This document shows, piece by piece, positions 12,064-24,400 of a stretch of 64,000 bases of DNA. Positions within the stretch are counted from its first letter, which is position 1. Each line of letters begins with the position of its first letter. This DNA comes from Numida meleagris (Eukaryota > Chordata > Aves > Galliformes > Numididae), in assembly GCF_002078875.1 (NCBI RefSeq), contig NC_034412.1, forward strand, positions 32,875,292-32,939,291. Reading direction: 5' to 3'. The notes under the pieces were generated by a model. That model was not told the DNA's origin. It ran no database searches and saw only the letters and a program-made list of their open reading frames with translations. The position numbers and the translations under genes are program-made.

Positions 12064-15000
12064 CTTAGAAAGTTGAAAACGTGATTTACACAGAAATGAG
12101 CAATCATGTTAATTCATTCATTTAAAACTTGTTCAGCAACAGGAAGATGAAACAGGAAAATATATACAATGAGGCTAATTGCCATCAGCTTCTTAACCCT
12201 TTCAGTACAATAACTAACACAATCCTGTTTATTACCAATTATCTGGTAAAAGAAATTCAAGTGATTATTTGAGGACATCTGTCTTTTTGGCTGGCAGGAT
12301 GTGGAACCTTTGCAGTCATACTCTACTGATAGTACTCCCTTTTGCCATTCATCATCATTCAGATCTTTTTATAACTTGGAAGCTTATGTATCACTTAATA
12401 GATATACAGATCTAAGAAAAAAATGCATAAATATATTTTATGTGTTGTTTTTACTTTTTATTTCATTTGTTTTACCTTTAGTCTTCCCAGGTGAAATCTA
12501 ACAGTGAGCAGTGTAACAAGCCATGGGCATACAATAACTCTTATTTTCTCACTGAGTTTCTCACTCCAGCCACACATTTTCCATTTGTTCTTAAAACAGT
12601 TTGTATCTCTATTCTGTGTTTATATCTCTGTTTTATCTATTACTGAAACAAAAGCTGAAATGAGTTTTGAATTAGACTGTATTATTTTAGGGCCAAAAAG
12701 AGATACATATTGGATTGAGAGAAAGTGACACTAAGGAGTATTTTGCTGGCATTTGTTGACTTCACTTGGCTTATACCTGTTTACCTAATAAAGCCACTGT
12801 AGGTAGCTGGTACAGAATTTCCTCTGTCTCCCATCACCACTCCTTAAATAAGCAACCAGTTATCCTGGCTGTTGCAGTGAAGTAGGCAGGTGGCTACATT
12901 CACTCCTCTGCCATTAGCTCTTTGCCTAGAATGGGCAAAGAATAAAAAAGACTGAAAACTCTGCAACAATAAATGTGCATTTGAGGGCAAGTGTGAGAAC
13001 AAGGTATGGTTCTCTGTTCTCTTGTTGTAATCCTGATAGTTTTCATTAATTTTCTGCATTGTAGGACTTCCTCCTGTGTACAGCTTTTCTTGTCTTTTTA
13101 TTTTCTAAATCTATGCTTTAATTAAAACTGCTAAGAAAAAGTTACAATGTCTCTTGGATGAAGAAAGAATTATTCATAGGCACAAACTCATCTTAGGTAC
13201 TCAAGCAGAATAGGCCCTCTCTATGCATTACTTCATAATTTAGATATTACACTTTTCAGATGGATTCTTTGCCGTGAATGGTTTAATGTGTGCCAAAGTT
13301 GTTGAAAGAGATTTTCTCCTGAACATGAACATTCCAAGAATAATCAGTTTTGAAGAAACAAAACATGAGGAAATGGGAAAAGAGTGAAAAATGTATCTAT
13401 CCTTTGGTTTATTTGTTTATGAACAAAGTTTTATGTTTTGTCAGCTTTATTTTATGGTAGGTAATGAACTGTTGCCATATAATCTTGTCACTGTAACCTT
13501 AGCTGAGCAAGCATCTGAATAGAGCAGGAAGCTACATAATCCTTTGCAACTGTGTTTAGCACCTCACATGAGAAGTTCCTGCTCCCAGAGAACGCTTAAT
13601 ACTAGATGAATGCTATGGTTGGACTGCACAGTTTTGAAACTTGTTTTTCTTCTGGGGATGCTGTATAGCTCATTTTGCTGTTGTTGTTTTAAATCAAGTT
13701 TCAAGGCTAAATAACATCTGATTCAGAAATGACTTTTTTTTTTTTGACATTTTGACAATATTTTAAATGTGTGATCTACTCCTGTAGATTACAAAAATAC
13801 AGTTTTGCTCTTTAATATCTGCTATCTATAAAACGCATGGTGGCGTCCTGTAATATAGCATATTGAGGGAGTTTATCAATAAACTCTGAACCATCATTTT
13901 TAATATTCTCTATGAACAAAAGAGCTGCCCTGATAAGTGCCTGTGCTTGTTTGACTTTGCAAACCAGTGTTCTTCAAACCGAAAACTCATTGACTAGGCT
14001 GCGTGCTCTTGATAAACATGGTGAATTCTAACATTGTAATATGTCATCAGCAAATTCTCTGTAGCTGGAAAAAAAATGAACAAAAACCAGCCAAGCAAAT
14101 TCCACACTAACTCCTCTGCTTTACCTATGATAGGAATGAGTACTTTAAGAAAGGTGAGCCAGTAATTCTTTCATCTTTCTCCTCAAAAGTACAAATAAAT
14201 GCAAAACAACAAATTCAGGCATTTAGTGATGGTCATATAATACACAATATCTGAAAGACATATCCTCAAAAAATCTAAGCAAAGAAAAAACTGAAGTCAA
14301 TGTGACTACAGATTATCTGATATTAGTGTAATTACCAATCTTAATTTAAAAGGGAATTCTGACTCATCTATTACTGTGGAATTGTCTACTCCTACTGACA
14401 CATCTAAACACGATGAAGAAAAGAATTCCATGTATTCACTAGGAAGAGATAATTTAACCTAGAATTTCTCTTCAGCCACCCATACATTCAGCTGGTTGAC
14501 TTTATAATCTTAAATGAAAATTATTCATGTCTTCTCCCTAGCACTGATATAATATTTTACTGTTCTTTACAACAATACTGCTTAAACACTGTGATCCTGG
14601 TAATGTTCTTTCTTGGACTATGATTCTTTCTACAGGCTGTAATGAGCAGATACAGCCCTAGGATTTCTTTTTTTTTTATCACACACATGTCAAAAAGATG
14701 GCAAAATACCAATATTTTTGTGGAGTTACTTAGAAGGATGTATGATCCTCTATGATCAATATCAAAAATTTTATATTTTGGCATATATTACATCTTTAAT
14801 AGTGGTATAATTGTGGAACCGTAATGATTACTTTGTATTTCATCATTTTATTATCAGCTTAAAGAATAATATTTGGTGCTGTTATTAGGGATCTATGTTA
14901 CATTATTACAAATAAGTGAAACAATGTCAAGGATGCATGTTAGAAGTAATTCTTATAAATGACTATAGAGAAACAAAACTACATGTTTTCAGACGTACTT

Positions 15001-16983
15001 CTGATGAAACTCAGAGTAGACACTGGTGCAGACATTTTCTTACCTGCTAAGAAAGCCATCTTCATTTCACAATCCTGAAGGGAAAAAAAATCTAAAAAAA
15101 AAAAAAAAAAAAACCAGTATTGTTTTAATATGTTGAAATTGTTCAGCTCTCAATTCAGTTCTCAGTTTTTCAAATAATGTAATGCCTTTGGAAATCACAC
15201 AGAAGTTTTGACTGACAACGTGGCATTAAGCTGTATTTTAAGTGCCAGCAGAAAATGCAGCAACATCATTACCTTGAAGTAAAGAGCAAGAAGAGCATTC
15301 TACTGGGAGCATTATGTTGCCTTTTGGAAGGAAATAATTCATGAGTGCTTTTCATGAAATTAGCTTTATACCTCACTTCTAGAATAAATGATAAAATTGT
15401 CTACAAAATCTGTCCTAAATCAGTAGAAAGCTGCCCATCCTAAATCTCAATAACTGCCTAAGGTAATCTTCAACAGCTGGGCACTGTAAGAATTTGTACT
15501 AATGGTTATAATGTGAAATCCTCTAACCCATAGCGTATTGCTACTTATCTAACATGGGCTTGAAATGAGGTGACATAGTAATAAGTTAATACAAATTACT
15601 TCTATAACTTTCACACCGCTTCTAGGCTGAGGCAAGCAATCAAAGTAAAGGTATTGTCTGCTTTTTAGAGATAATCATAATGTGTTCCATTTGATTGAAT
15701 GTGGCTGTTTGTTAAAATAGTAGAAGAAAATGTATAAGTGGTTTTCATTCTCCACCTCCTCTCAATCTTTCTGGTTATACAAAATTACTTGCCTGGATTT
15801 AACAAAATAATCGTATTTATTTTGCTGATGAAAGAAAAAGAGATTTCTCTCTGAATCATGAGCACTTGCTATTGTAACATGGCCTAACTATAATTTGCAG
15901 TTGTGTGCGCTAATGCCTATTGGTGTAACTTATGGCACATCCATTTATAATTTAATAGTATGCCTGCAGACACTTTGTATTTACTGACACAGCAAAGCAC
16001 TGTCAGTTCTGACTATTTGCTTGATTCTTCCCTCATTTGAATCAGTGGGAAATAAAAGATTGGAATGGTACAGTTGAATTATCTGAGATCAGAGACTGTA
16101 CAAGACAAGCCCGTTTTACTGTCATTTTTGCAAAAAGATCTGACAGACAAGCAAGTTTTACATATGCAAAGAGTCTCTGAAGGAAGTGCAAGATACTCTT
16201 TCAAAGTTGAGGACATGTAAAATTTACTAATTATACCAGAATCGAGTGAATAATTTTCAAAGAATGATTTGTTCAGTGTATTTAGTGTTTTTTTTTTATT
16301 ATTCTGATGGAACAGACGTCAGTTCCCCTCTAAATTATTATTATTTGATGATTCTTCCTTTTGAATTTGCTTTAGATTTTAAGAGTCAGTCTCAAGAATG
16401 TGTCTTCAGCTGCTTGATACTTTTCAGACTGCTAAGTGTTTGATCTGAAGAAGACATGAGAGATTGTGTCAAAGTTAAGAGGGACTGCACATACAAACAG
16501 TTCTAGAGTGGATATTCTGACCATAAGGTAACTATTTTGCATGTGTGAAGACCTACTCTTGTAAAAAACCTTGATTGTGCAGGTTTTTTTAACATTACTA
16601 TACAGCACCATAAAATGCCCTGCAAATGAGCAATAACATCCCTCTGTCTAAAAATGTGTCCCTGAAAGGTAGCTAGAACCTTTGAAAGCTTACATTACAA
16701 CAGAAGGGTCAGTTATATCTTTTGCATTTAATCATTTGTATAACCTTTTCCATCCTTCTCACTAAGATAGTGTTTCAGAGGATGCAGGAATCTGTCAGCT
16801 CACAGTAGTAATTTCTTTTTGTGTGTATGGACAGGTATTCCCATTAATAGAATAAACATCTCAGTAACCTACTGTGACAACCTTGATCAGTAACTATGAT
16901 GATAAATTATGGATTTAACCTTTGAATATTTTTAATAACATGTGTAACTTCCTTACCCTCCAGAATGTAGCATCTTTACTTTG
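12064..16983. other. AT-rich unique-looking sequence, no gene seen
   Basis: No supported gene. A poly(A) run at about 15095-15115 has no recognisable processed gene or LINE tail in front of it. Confidence 0.55.
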
Positions 16984-17143
16984 AGGGTGACAGAGCCCTG
17001 AAACAAGCTGCCCAGAGAGGTTGTGGATCCTCTTTCTCTGGGGATATTAAAAATCCACCTGGACACTTTCCTGTGCAACATACTGTAGGGAACCTGAACT
17101 AGATGATCCCCAGAGGTCCTTTCCAACCCTTGATTCTTTGATA
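16984..17143 (+). mobile_element. CR1 LINE, 3' end fragment
   Basis: Reads in the sense direction through the last codons and tail of CR1: CTGCCCAGAGAGGTTGTGGA, CCACCTGGACA, then CTAGATGATC and GGTCCTTTCCAACCCTTG before ATTCTTTGAT. Strongly 5'-truncated. Confidence 0.9.
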
Positions 17144-20100
17144 ATATTCATTGCTCGTGCTCAGCAATGAGAGTCAGAAGGGAGTCATGTCAAAATTCAT
17201 CCACAAACAGTCAAGACAATCAGGTTTGCTACACCATAGTGGCCATTCATCTTGGTGCTCCAAGTCTAGAAGTTTAGGACATTATAAACCTTAGCTGTAC
17301 CTCTGGCAGGCAAAGAAGGTGGAAACTTAGAAATCTCAAACAATGTGTTACTTACAAAAACCTATAAAATGAAAAAGTTTTTGAAGGGAATAGCAAGTCT
17401 GAGAAAAATCAGTCTAACCATCAATGATATATATGTGGAAAAGACTGAAACTGAATTGTTTCTTGCAATTTTTTCTTTTTTTTTTTTAGTTTTAGAATAT
17501 TATAATCAGTAACCAAAAAAAACAGGTTTTTTTTTTTTTTTTTTTTACAATTCCATCCTTTTCAGAAGTAATATTAAGTAATTTTCTCATTTTTAAGGTC
17601 CTAATTTTATGCTTGCATGATAAGGCCCTCTTTTAGAAGTGGAATTCCTACAAATTCCTAGTAGAAAACCTCCATTCCACATAGAGAAGGAGGAGGTTTT
17701 TGTTGTCTGGTGTCCTGTTATTTGTTAGCAATTTTTTTTTTCCCTAAAGTATCTTTCCTAAAGCTTGACTTGAAATGGAATCCTAAATCCTATGACTATC
17801 CAAGTTGGGACCTAATTACCTGAGTAAAAAATGTAGATTATGAGTTTGATGTGTTACTTGTTGAGCCTGTTAAAAAGTTGTATAGTTGTGTATAGAGTGA
17901 AGCCTACTCAATAGCACTCTCAGATAATGGAACCCTTGTTCCCATATGCTCAGCTCTAGCTACATTAATCCAGGATGTGGAAAAACAAAGAAACAACAGG
18001 TAAGTTAAGTTCTAATGAGCAGTTGCCTCTGGAAAGAGTGTAGGAAGTGGGGCTACTACATCTAGGGCCTCATGTATTGACTGGTTTTGGTAAATGTCCT
18101 GTTCCGTGGGTAGATGATGATGGTAGGCTTGATTTGAGTGGTTATCAAGCGTCAGTGTCATAGAACAGAAATCTTGGAATAGACACTGCTATTCACAGTT
18201 CAAATCCAGATTAGAAAATTAATTTCAAATTCTGGGTCACTAAGAGGTGAGAGCAGGTTCAGCATATATCAGAACTCTTTTATGGAAGCTGGGGAACCTA
18301 TATTGGTTTCTGCCAGCTTTACATTTGAGGTAAGTCTCAAGAACTAATAGGTCATATTGGGTTTATACTGTCTCATTTCTTTGATTGTACAGAAGATTGC
18401 AACTTAATAATAGTAGCTTGAAATACAATAGTTAATTTTATTTTCAAGACTTTTTTTTTTCCAGTCTGCTAGTTGATAGTATTTCTCTTTTTCAAAGGAG
18501 GAGAAAATAGGCAACTCCTTCTTTGAGAATAAAATAATGAAATGAAATGGCTCACAGAAAGAGTTTTAAAGACACTTATCTAAACACATACTGACTCATA
18601 AAATGCTTATCAAAACTGTCCTTCAGAAATTAAATGAAAACATCTCCAAACAAAATGAAATTTTAAAACATATCTAACTTCTACTGTCTTCCATAGCTCA
18701 CAGGGAGATCTAGAAATATTCTGTCCAGTTCTTTTTCTGCTCTACATAGCATGTGTGTCTTTCAGCTCTTCAATTTTCTTCCAAAACATCTCTTTCCCTC
18801 TCTGCAGTTTAATGACTCCCAATTTCCTTTGTTGTACCATCTGGTTCAGTCCATGTCTCTGAGGCATTATTCCTTTCAGACACAATGTAAGTAATAAATC
18901 ATGATTAATTTTTGAACTGTAGGTAGCATTTTACAGAAGCACTTGTTGAGCAGTTTTATCAGTGGAAAATAGGGTTACTTGCTCACAAAAGGAAGAACAA
19001 GCAATGAAAAAGATAGCATAAGTCAGTTATTTTTACTACTTGAAGTATTTTACAAAATTCAGTCTTTATATATTGGTGTTAACAGCAGAAAGTTTTAGAA
19101 TCAAGTAGAGCTCATAAAATACTTACAATTTTTCTGTAAGGAACTTCCCAGATCCTATATTCCTCACTCAGAGAATATTCAGAAAACAGAGCATTCTTTG
19201 CTTATGGCCTCCATGACCTTCTATTATCACCACTCAGCCAAAAAAAAAAGAGAACTTTCACATTTTTTAGAGACTTGCTGCTATACCTGTTCACTCTGTT
19301 TTGTGCTCACTTACTCTCTTAAATGTTTCTGCTTTATCTTGTAAAATCTATTCTTCCCGAAACAGCAGCTGAATTCATCAAATAATGAGCTTACCTAGCT
19401 CCCAGAATGAAGGTGGGGGTGGAGTGGAAGAGGGACAAGTTTTTGTCTGAGTTGTCCGGTAATTAATGCCTCACAGCTGCCTAACTGTGTAAAGGAGTTT
19501 AATGGTTCTTTACATCTGCCCTAAATGACAAGTGACTGCTAACACCCACCACTGTCAGCAATTCAAAACAATTGCCATAACCTATCCATAGCATTAAATA
19601 TTTAATCAGGATTGTAATAAATAAGTTATGCACGTGAGTTAAAGTGTGAACACTCACTGTACTGGGAAATAAATAGAGAGCAAACAGACTTCTAGAGTGA
19701 CTCAATGTTAAAGGGAAACCTAGTAAATTAGAAAAATTAAATCATTTCAAAGTAGCTGTGAAATAATTCAAAAAGACCTAAAATACAGTCATATTGAATC
19801 ATAAGAGGCTTTGTAATTGAAAACTGATTATTTTTTCACTATTACATTACACCTACAAACCCTGCATTACTTTTACTACATTATGTTTCTGCTTCAATCA
19901 CTAGGCATTAGACAAGTCATTTACTTGCAGTTGCCAGTTATTAGTTTATTTCTTCACACTCATCACACTCTATTTTTCTTTTGCTATTATTCACTTTTGT
20001 CTTCCTTTGCTGAATCTGAACAATGTGTTTCATTCCTTCCAAGCTGTAGACTTTAACAAATCTCTAATTGAGTACGACATCCTCAAGGGGAGGATTTCTA

Positions 20101-20459
20101 TATATCACTTCAAGAAGTCAACAGGATGACTTGGCAGCCTTGTTTTATATGAGATATGAAGTTATATCAACCTCCAGGAAGGAAAGAAAGTTAGGGAGGA
20201 GGTGAGGACTGCAAGCATTACACTGTCCAGAGATGAATTCAAAATCGAACTATTTGCATCAGCTTGATCTTTAAATCACTCTATGGTTATGATTAGATAA
20301 TCATGGCCAAGATAATAAAACTCAAAAATTTTAATCTGATATTCTAGTCCAAAGCTGGTAGTCTCCACAGTGCAGCAACAGGCTCTTTGGAATTATCAGC
20401 CTGCCTTAGTTGTACATCTACTTCCAGAACTGAATCTTCAGCTTCCTTAGCACTGCTGA
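17144..20459. other. AT-rich unique-looking sequence, no gene seen
   Basis: T/A runs near 17470-17545. No supported gene, RNA or recognised repeat. Confidence 0.55.
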
Positions 20460-20554
20460 TCACCTAAACATCGTTTGTTGTCAGTCAAGGGCCGAGAGTG
20501 ATACAGATGGCCTCAAAGAAGACAGTTGCATTTATTGCCCCGCATTACAACTTG
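20460..20554 (-). repeat. Possible LTR fragment
   Basis: On the plus strand TTTATTGCCCCGCATTACAA (20531-20550) resembles TTTATTGCCCCGTTACAAAG in the LTR of ERV-A near 27178. There it is the reverse complement of the poly(A) signal and nearby R sequence. The neighbouring bases match poorly, so this is only a hint of a related, older LTR cut by the CR1 that follows. Confidence 0.25.
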
Positions 20555-20736
20555 ATCATAGAATCACAGAATCACCAAGATTGGAAATGACCTACAAGAT
20601 CATCCAGTCCAACTGTCCACCTATCACCAATAGTTCTCACTAGACCATGTCCCTCAACACAACGTCTAAATGTTCCTTGAACACCTCCATGGTCGGTGAC
20701 TTCACCATCTCCCTGGGCAGCCCATTCCAGTGCCTA
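20555..20736 (-). mobile_element. CR1 LINE, 3' end fragment
   Basis: Antisense CR1 tail: ATAGAATCACAGAATCACC, GATCATCCAGTCCAACTGTC, then the reverse complement of the last ORF2 codons. On the minus strand these read [20 protein letters not shown], the usual CR1 C-terminus. Confidence 0.9.
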
Positions 20737-20939
20737 TGTATAAATACATATACCAGCCATGCAAGATGATGAGAGATAATGAGCAGATTTCTGGTCACTA
20801 GTTTTCTCTGGGTGACTGTAGTCAGAAAACATTTAAACTTTGTCAAGTTCATACCTAACTTTCAAGCTTGAGATGTATGTATCATTGCTGCAAATAGGGT
20901 CCATGCTTGTGGGCAGGTTCAGTGGCACTGAACAGAAGT

Positions 20940-21470
20940 TGTCAACGGTTTACAGGCGTTTGGCCTGGTTCTGTGACAAAGGGGACGGGGGACCCACGGG
21001 CCCACACCCTGGGAAAAGGGAAAAGGAAAAAAAAAACGGTAAGGAGATGGCCCTGAGAGCAAAGAACAGCGGCAACAATCTGAGGAAAAACAAACTAATT
21101 TACTAAATAAGATATCGGAATGCAAAACAACACACTATAATACAATATAATTACAATTTGAGCTGATAAATCCAATACAGAGAGAGAGAATGTCCCAAAA
21201 TCAAGGTAGGCCTTACTCTACTACCGATGATAAGATGGCTGGAGAGCGAGGTGCTGCCAGGACGAGAGATGGCGGAAAAAGGGACAAGGTCGTGTGATGT
21301 GCAAGTTTTTATACTGCAAGATTTATCTTTTCCTTCCAGCTGGAAAATGGTAACAGAGGAGCAAAGTGCCATGGGGAATGTAGTAGTCCTTCTCTTCTGA
21401 GAACCAGTACATCCACTACATGATGTTATGATGTGGAGTACCAATAACCGAAAATCATAAAACCATGACA
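20940..21470 (-). mobile_element. ERVL-family solo LTR with 5-bp target duplication
   Basis: Same family as the LTR at 2344-2873 and the same length (531 bp). It starts TGTCATGG on the minus strand and ends TTGACA. It is flanked on both sides by the direct repeat GAAGT (20935-20939 and 21471-21475), so the boundaries are exact and this is a solo LTR left after recombination between two LTRs. Confidence 0.93.
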
Positions 21471-21475
21471 GAAGT

Positions 21476-24400
21476 GTACCTGATGAGTTCACTGTTCAAA
21501 TTTAGTATATATCTTGTGAACATTATTTCCTCTTACTGACACTGGTTACTGAAAGCAATTCCAGCAAAGTTGTGTACATGGATAAATAATTTAAGGGGAC
21601 CTTGCACCTGGAGAATAGTTAGATGTGACTTATATGTGGTACTGAATTATTAATATTATTATTTGTGGTACTATTAAAAATCATATTAATCTTTCTAAAT
21701 GTCAGACAAATTTCTGTATGTCATGATTTTACAAAAAAATGAACATTTTCTGATAACTTAGCGTATATATAAAGTTTGGATTTTAACATTACTAATAATG
21801 TCGGTTACACAGAAACATGATTAGTGGGAAACTTTGGCCATTACTTCATTTTCAACCATAGCTTAAGATTCTGTCTTGAAAATAGGATTGACATCTCTGT
21901 TCCATATAGTGCTGAGTAACTGTAGCATTCATGCTTGGCACAACTGTCTCTGCCATTTTTAGAAGGTAGTTTACCATTTATTTCTGAAAGTAACATTAGC
22001 AAAAGGTCGGTTTAAATTTTTTTCATTTCCCTATTCCTGTTACTACTGCCCACACATACTATAAAATCTGAGCACACATCCATTCTGGCAAGTAGTTCTC
22101 AGTGCCTATTAAGAATTCAAGCAACATAAGATAGCAGGTCGTTATTTTGAAACTGCCTCCAGGATTCACCAGACTTCCTTAGTGCAAATTTGAATCAAGG
22201 GAGTATACATGGGTAAAATAGTGCTGGAGCCTGCAGAGAACCTCAGTCAGCTGTTTCACTTAGCAGCCATTTAGAGACCCACATGTTACAGTTCTGGACT
22301 CCCTGTGGTCCTTTTGAGACCACCAGTCAGTTTCAAGGGCTTCTCACAACACTTTTGAAAGTAGAAATGAGAGAAATTAATAACATAAATGGTTTTGTTT
22401 CTTTTATTTAATAGATTTGAAAGGAAAATGACGGAGCAAGTTCAAAAGTGAGTGGAAACTGTCTTTCCTCTTTTACTTGAATGTATCTTTAAGATGTAAG
22501 GCCAAAATCAAAATACTACTAACATTTTCTTTTTGGTATAATTATTTTTATTATTCTGTAGATTAATTTCCTATGGTAGGTTCCAAGTCTTTTGAAAAAA
22601 TTGCAAATTAAGCTTTATCATTACTATTGTATCAAACTCTTTTCTAAGAGAACTGATGAGAGACTTATTTTGACCTTCTTTTAAGAAAGCTAGAAGATGA
22701 TGCTTCCTCAAAGCACTTGCTTTTTGATATTAAATATTTAGAAGACGGAAAGATGGTGTTAATCTTCAAACAAACTAATGTCATACCTTTACTTTCAGAT
22801 TGCTACCATCAACAGTATTAAAAAGGGTATTTGCAGATCCTTTAGTTACAGCTTGAATTAGCTAAGTTAAATTAAAATATGAATCTCTGTAGGATAATAA
22901 ATTACGAGGTTATCTTCTCAATATTGACAACTAGACTTACTTTTAGAAGGAATTTTCTCCAAGCAACAATTTACTGTTTTTATTCTGTACCTTCAGTGTT
23001 TCAGAACAAAAAATGATTAGAACTGGTGAATCCCCATAATAAAAGAATACCAGTGGTAATGAGTTTCTGATTAACTAGAAGATTTTTCTTTGCTAAACTG
23101 CTTTATGTTGTCCCCATTGTAAATAGAAAAGAAGAAGAAAAAGAAATGCACATATGTTTTAACTTGTTTGGAAGTTTTTAGTCAATGCATTATTGTTTTC
23201 CAAAAGAGTACAAGCAAGGAGATCTAGATGGAAAAGCATATTAAAAAAAAAAAAAAAAAAAAAAGGAGAGAGGTAATATAAGAAGAAAACTAATTTCCTT
23301 GATCAAATAAAGCTTCTTGCTCAGTAGCAGGAAGAAGCAATTTATGGGCTTTCTGGAACACTGTATTAGTTGGATTTCTTCCACCTTTGCCTAACTGAAA
23401 GAAACAAGCAAAATATTAAAAAAAAACAAAAGCCAACATTTTTTGGGGGGCTAGTATATCTCATGAAGAGGATTAGAGATTTAGAGATGCAAGATATACA
23501 TTTCCTTTATACAAGAAGCATTAATTCATCACCCTCTTGTGAAAGTTACATTCAAGATAAAGGACATTTAGAATTTAGATGCTTTATTTAACCCTACACT
23601 TTTCTTTCAGATATTGAGATACATTCTACATCATCTTAACTCTATATTGTCTTTAGTGTCTGAGTAAAACTTTTCTCTACATATAAGAGATGTAGCCTTA
23701 AGTACAAATAGACATCCATATATGCATAATTTATGCATCCATAAATAGACATACATACATATATACACTTGAGGTAAATGAGTAATATCTTTTTTTTTTT
23801 AAAGCTTGTCTGATATTGAAGGTAGTTTGATGATTTCATTCATTAGTTTGTCATAACACGTAAAATAACTGTTTCTTCTTCAATATAAGTAAATACCCTA
23901 TCTGTGATCCTATTCTAAGAGAAACCTGATAGCACTGCAATTACCTATAAAAGTTATAATTTCTTGTCAGTAACATAAAAACATACATTGCCTGTATTGT
24001 ACTGAATTGCAACCACAACATTTATGGTAGAGTAGTGGCAAATGTCATTCTTCAGTTTACACAATACTCTATGTATTTTGCAGCAGCTGCACAACTGACA
24101 TTATTCTACCGTTCTTTACCTTGAAGCCATTATCTTGTCATATTTAGTGTATTATATTTAGCATATATCAAGGTAGAGAGAAAGCAGAAAGTCTTTGAAT
24201 TGGATATACTTCCTCCTGTGAGTTTAAAATCCTATGAAGTTGAAAAAAATTAAATGAGCAAGATTTCAAAACACTAGAAGGGAAATTTTTTAATGTTTCA
24301 CCAAAACTCTCTGCAAATTTTTTTCATTGCCTGAGGGAGATAGTTATAAGAGTACTTGAAAACTAGAACTAAAATGAATCAGGCTTACTATTTTCTTTTT

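Noticed and set aside
23243..23264. Poly(A) run as the tail of a processed pseudogene (also about 15095-15115)
   Set aside because: No coding or LINE sequence precedes either run and no target duplication was seen; processed pseudogenes are rare in birds.
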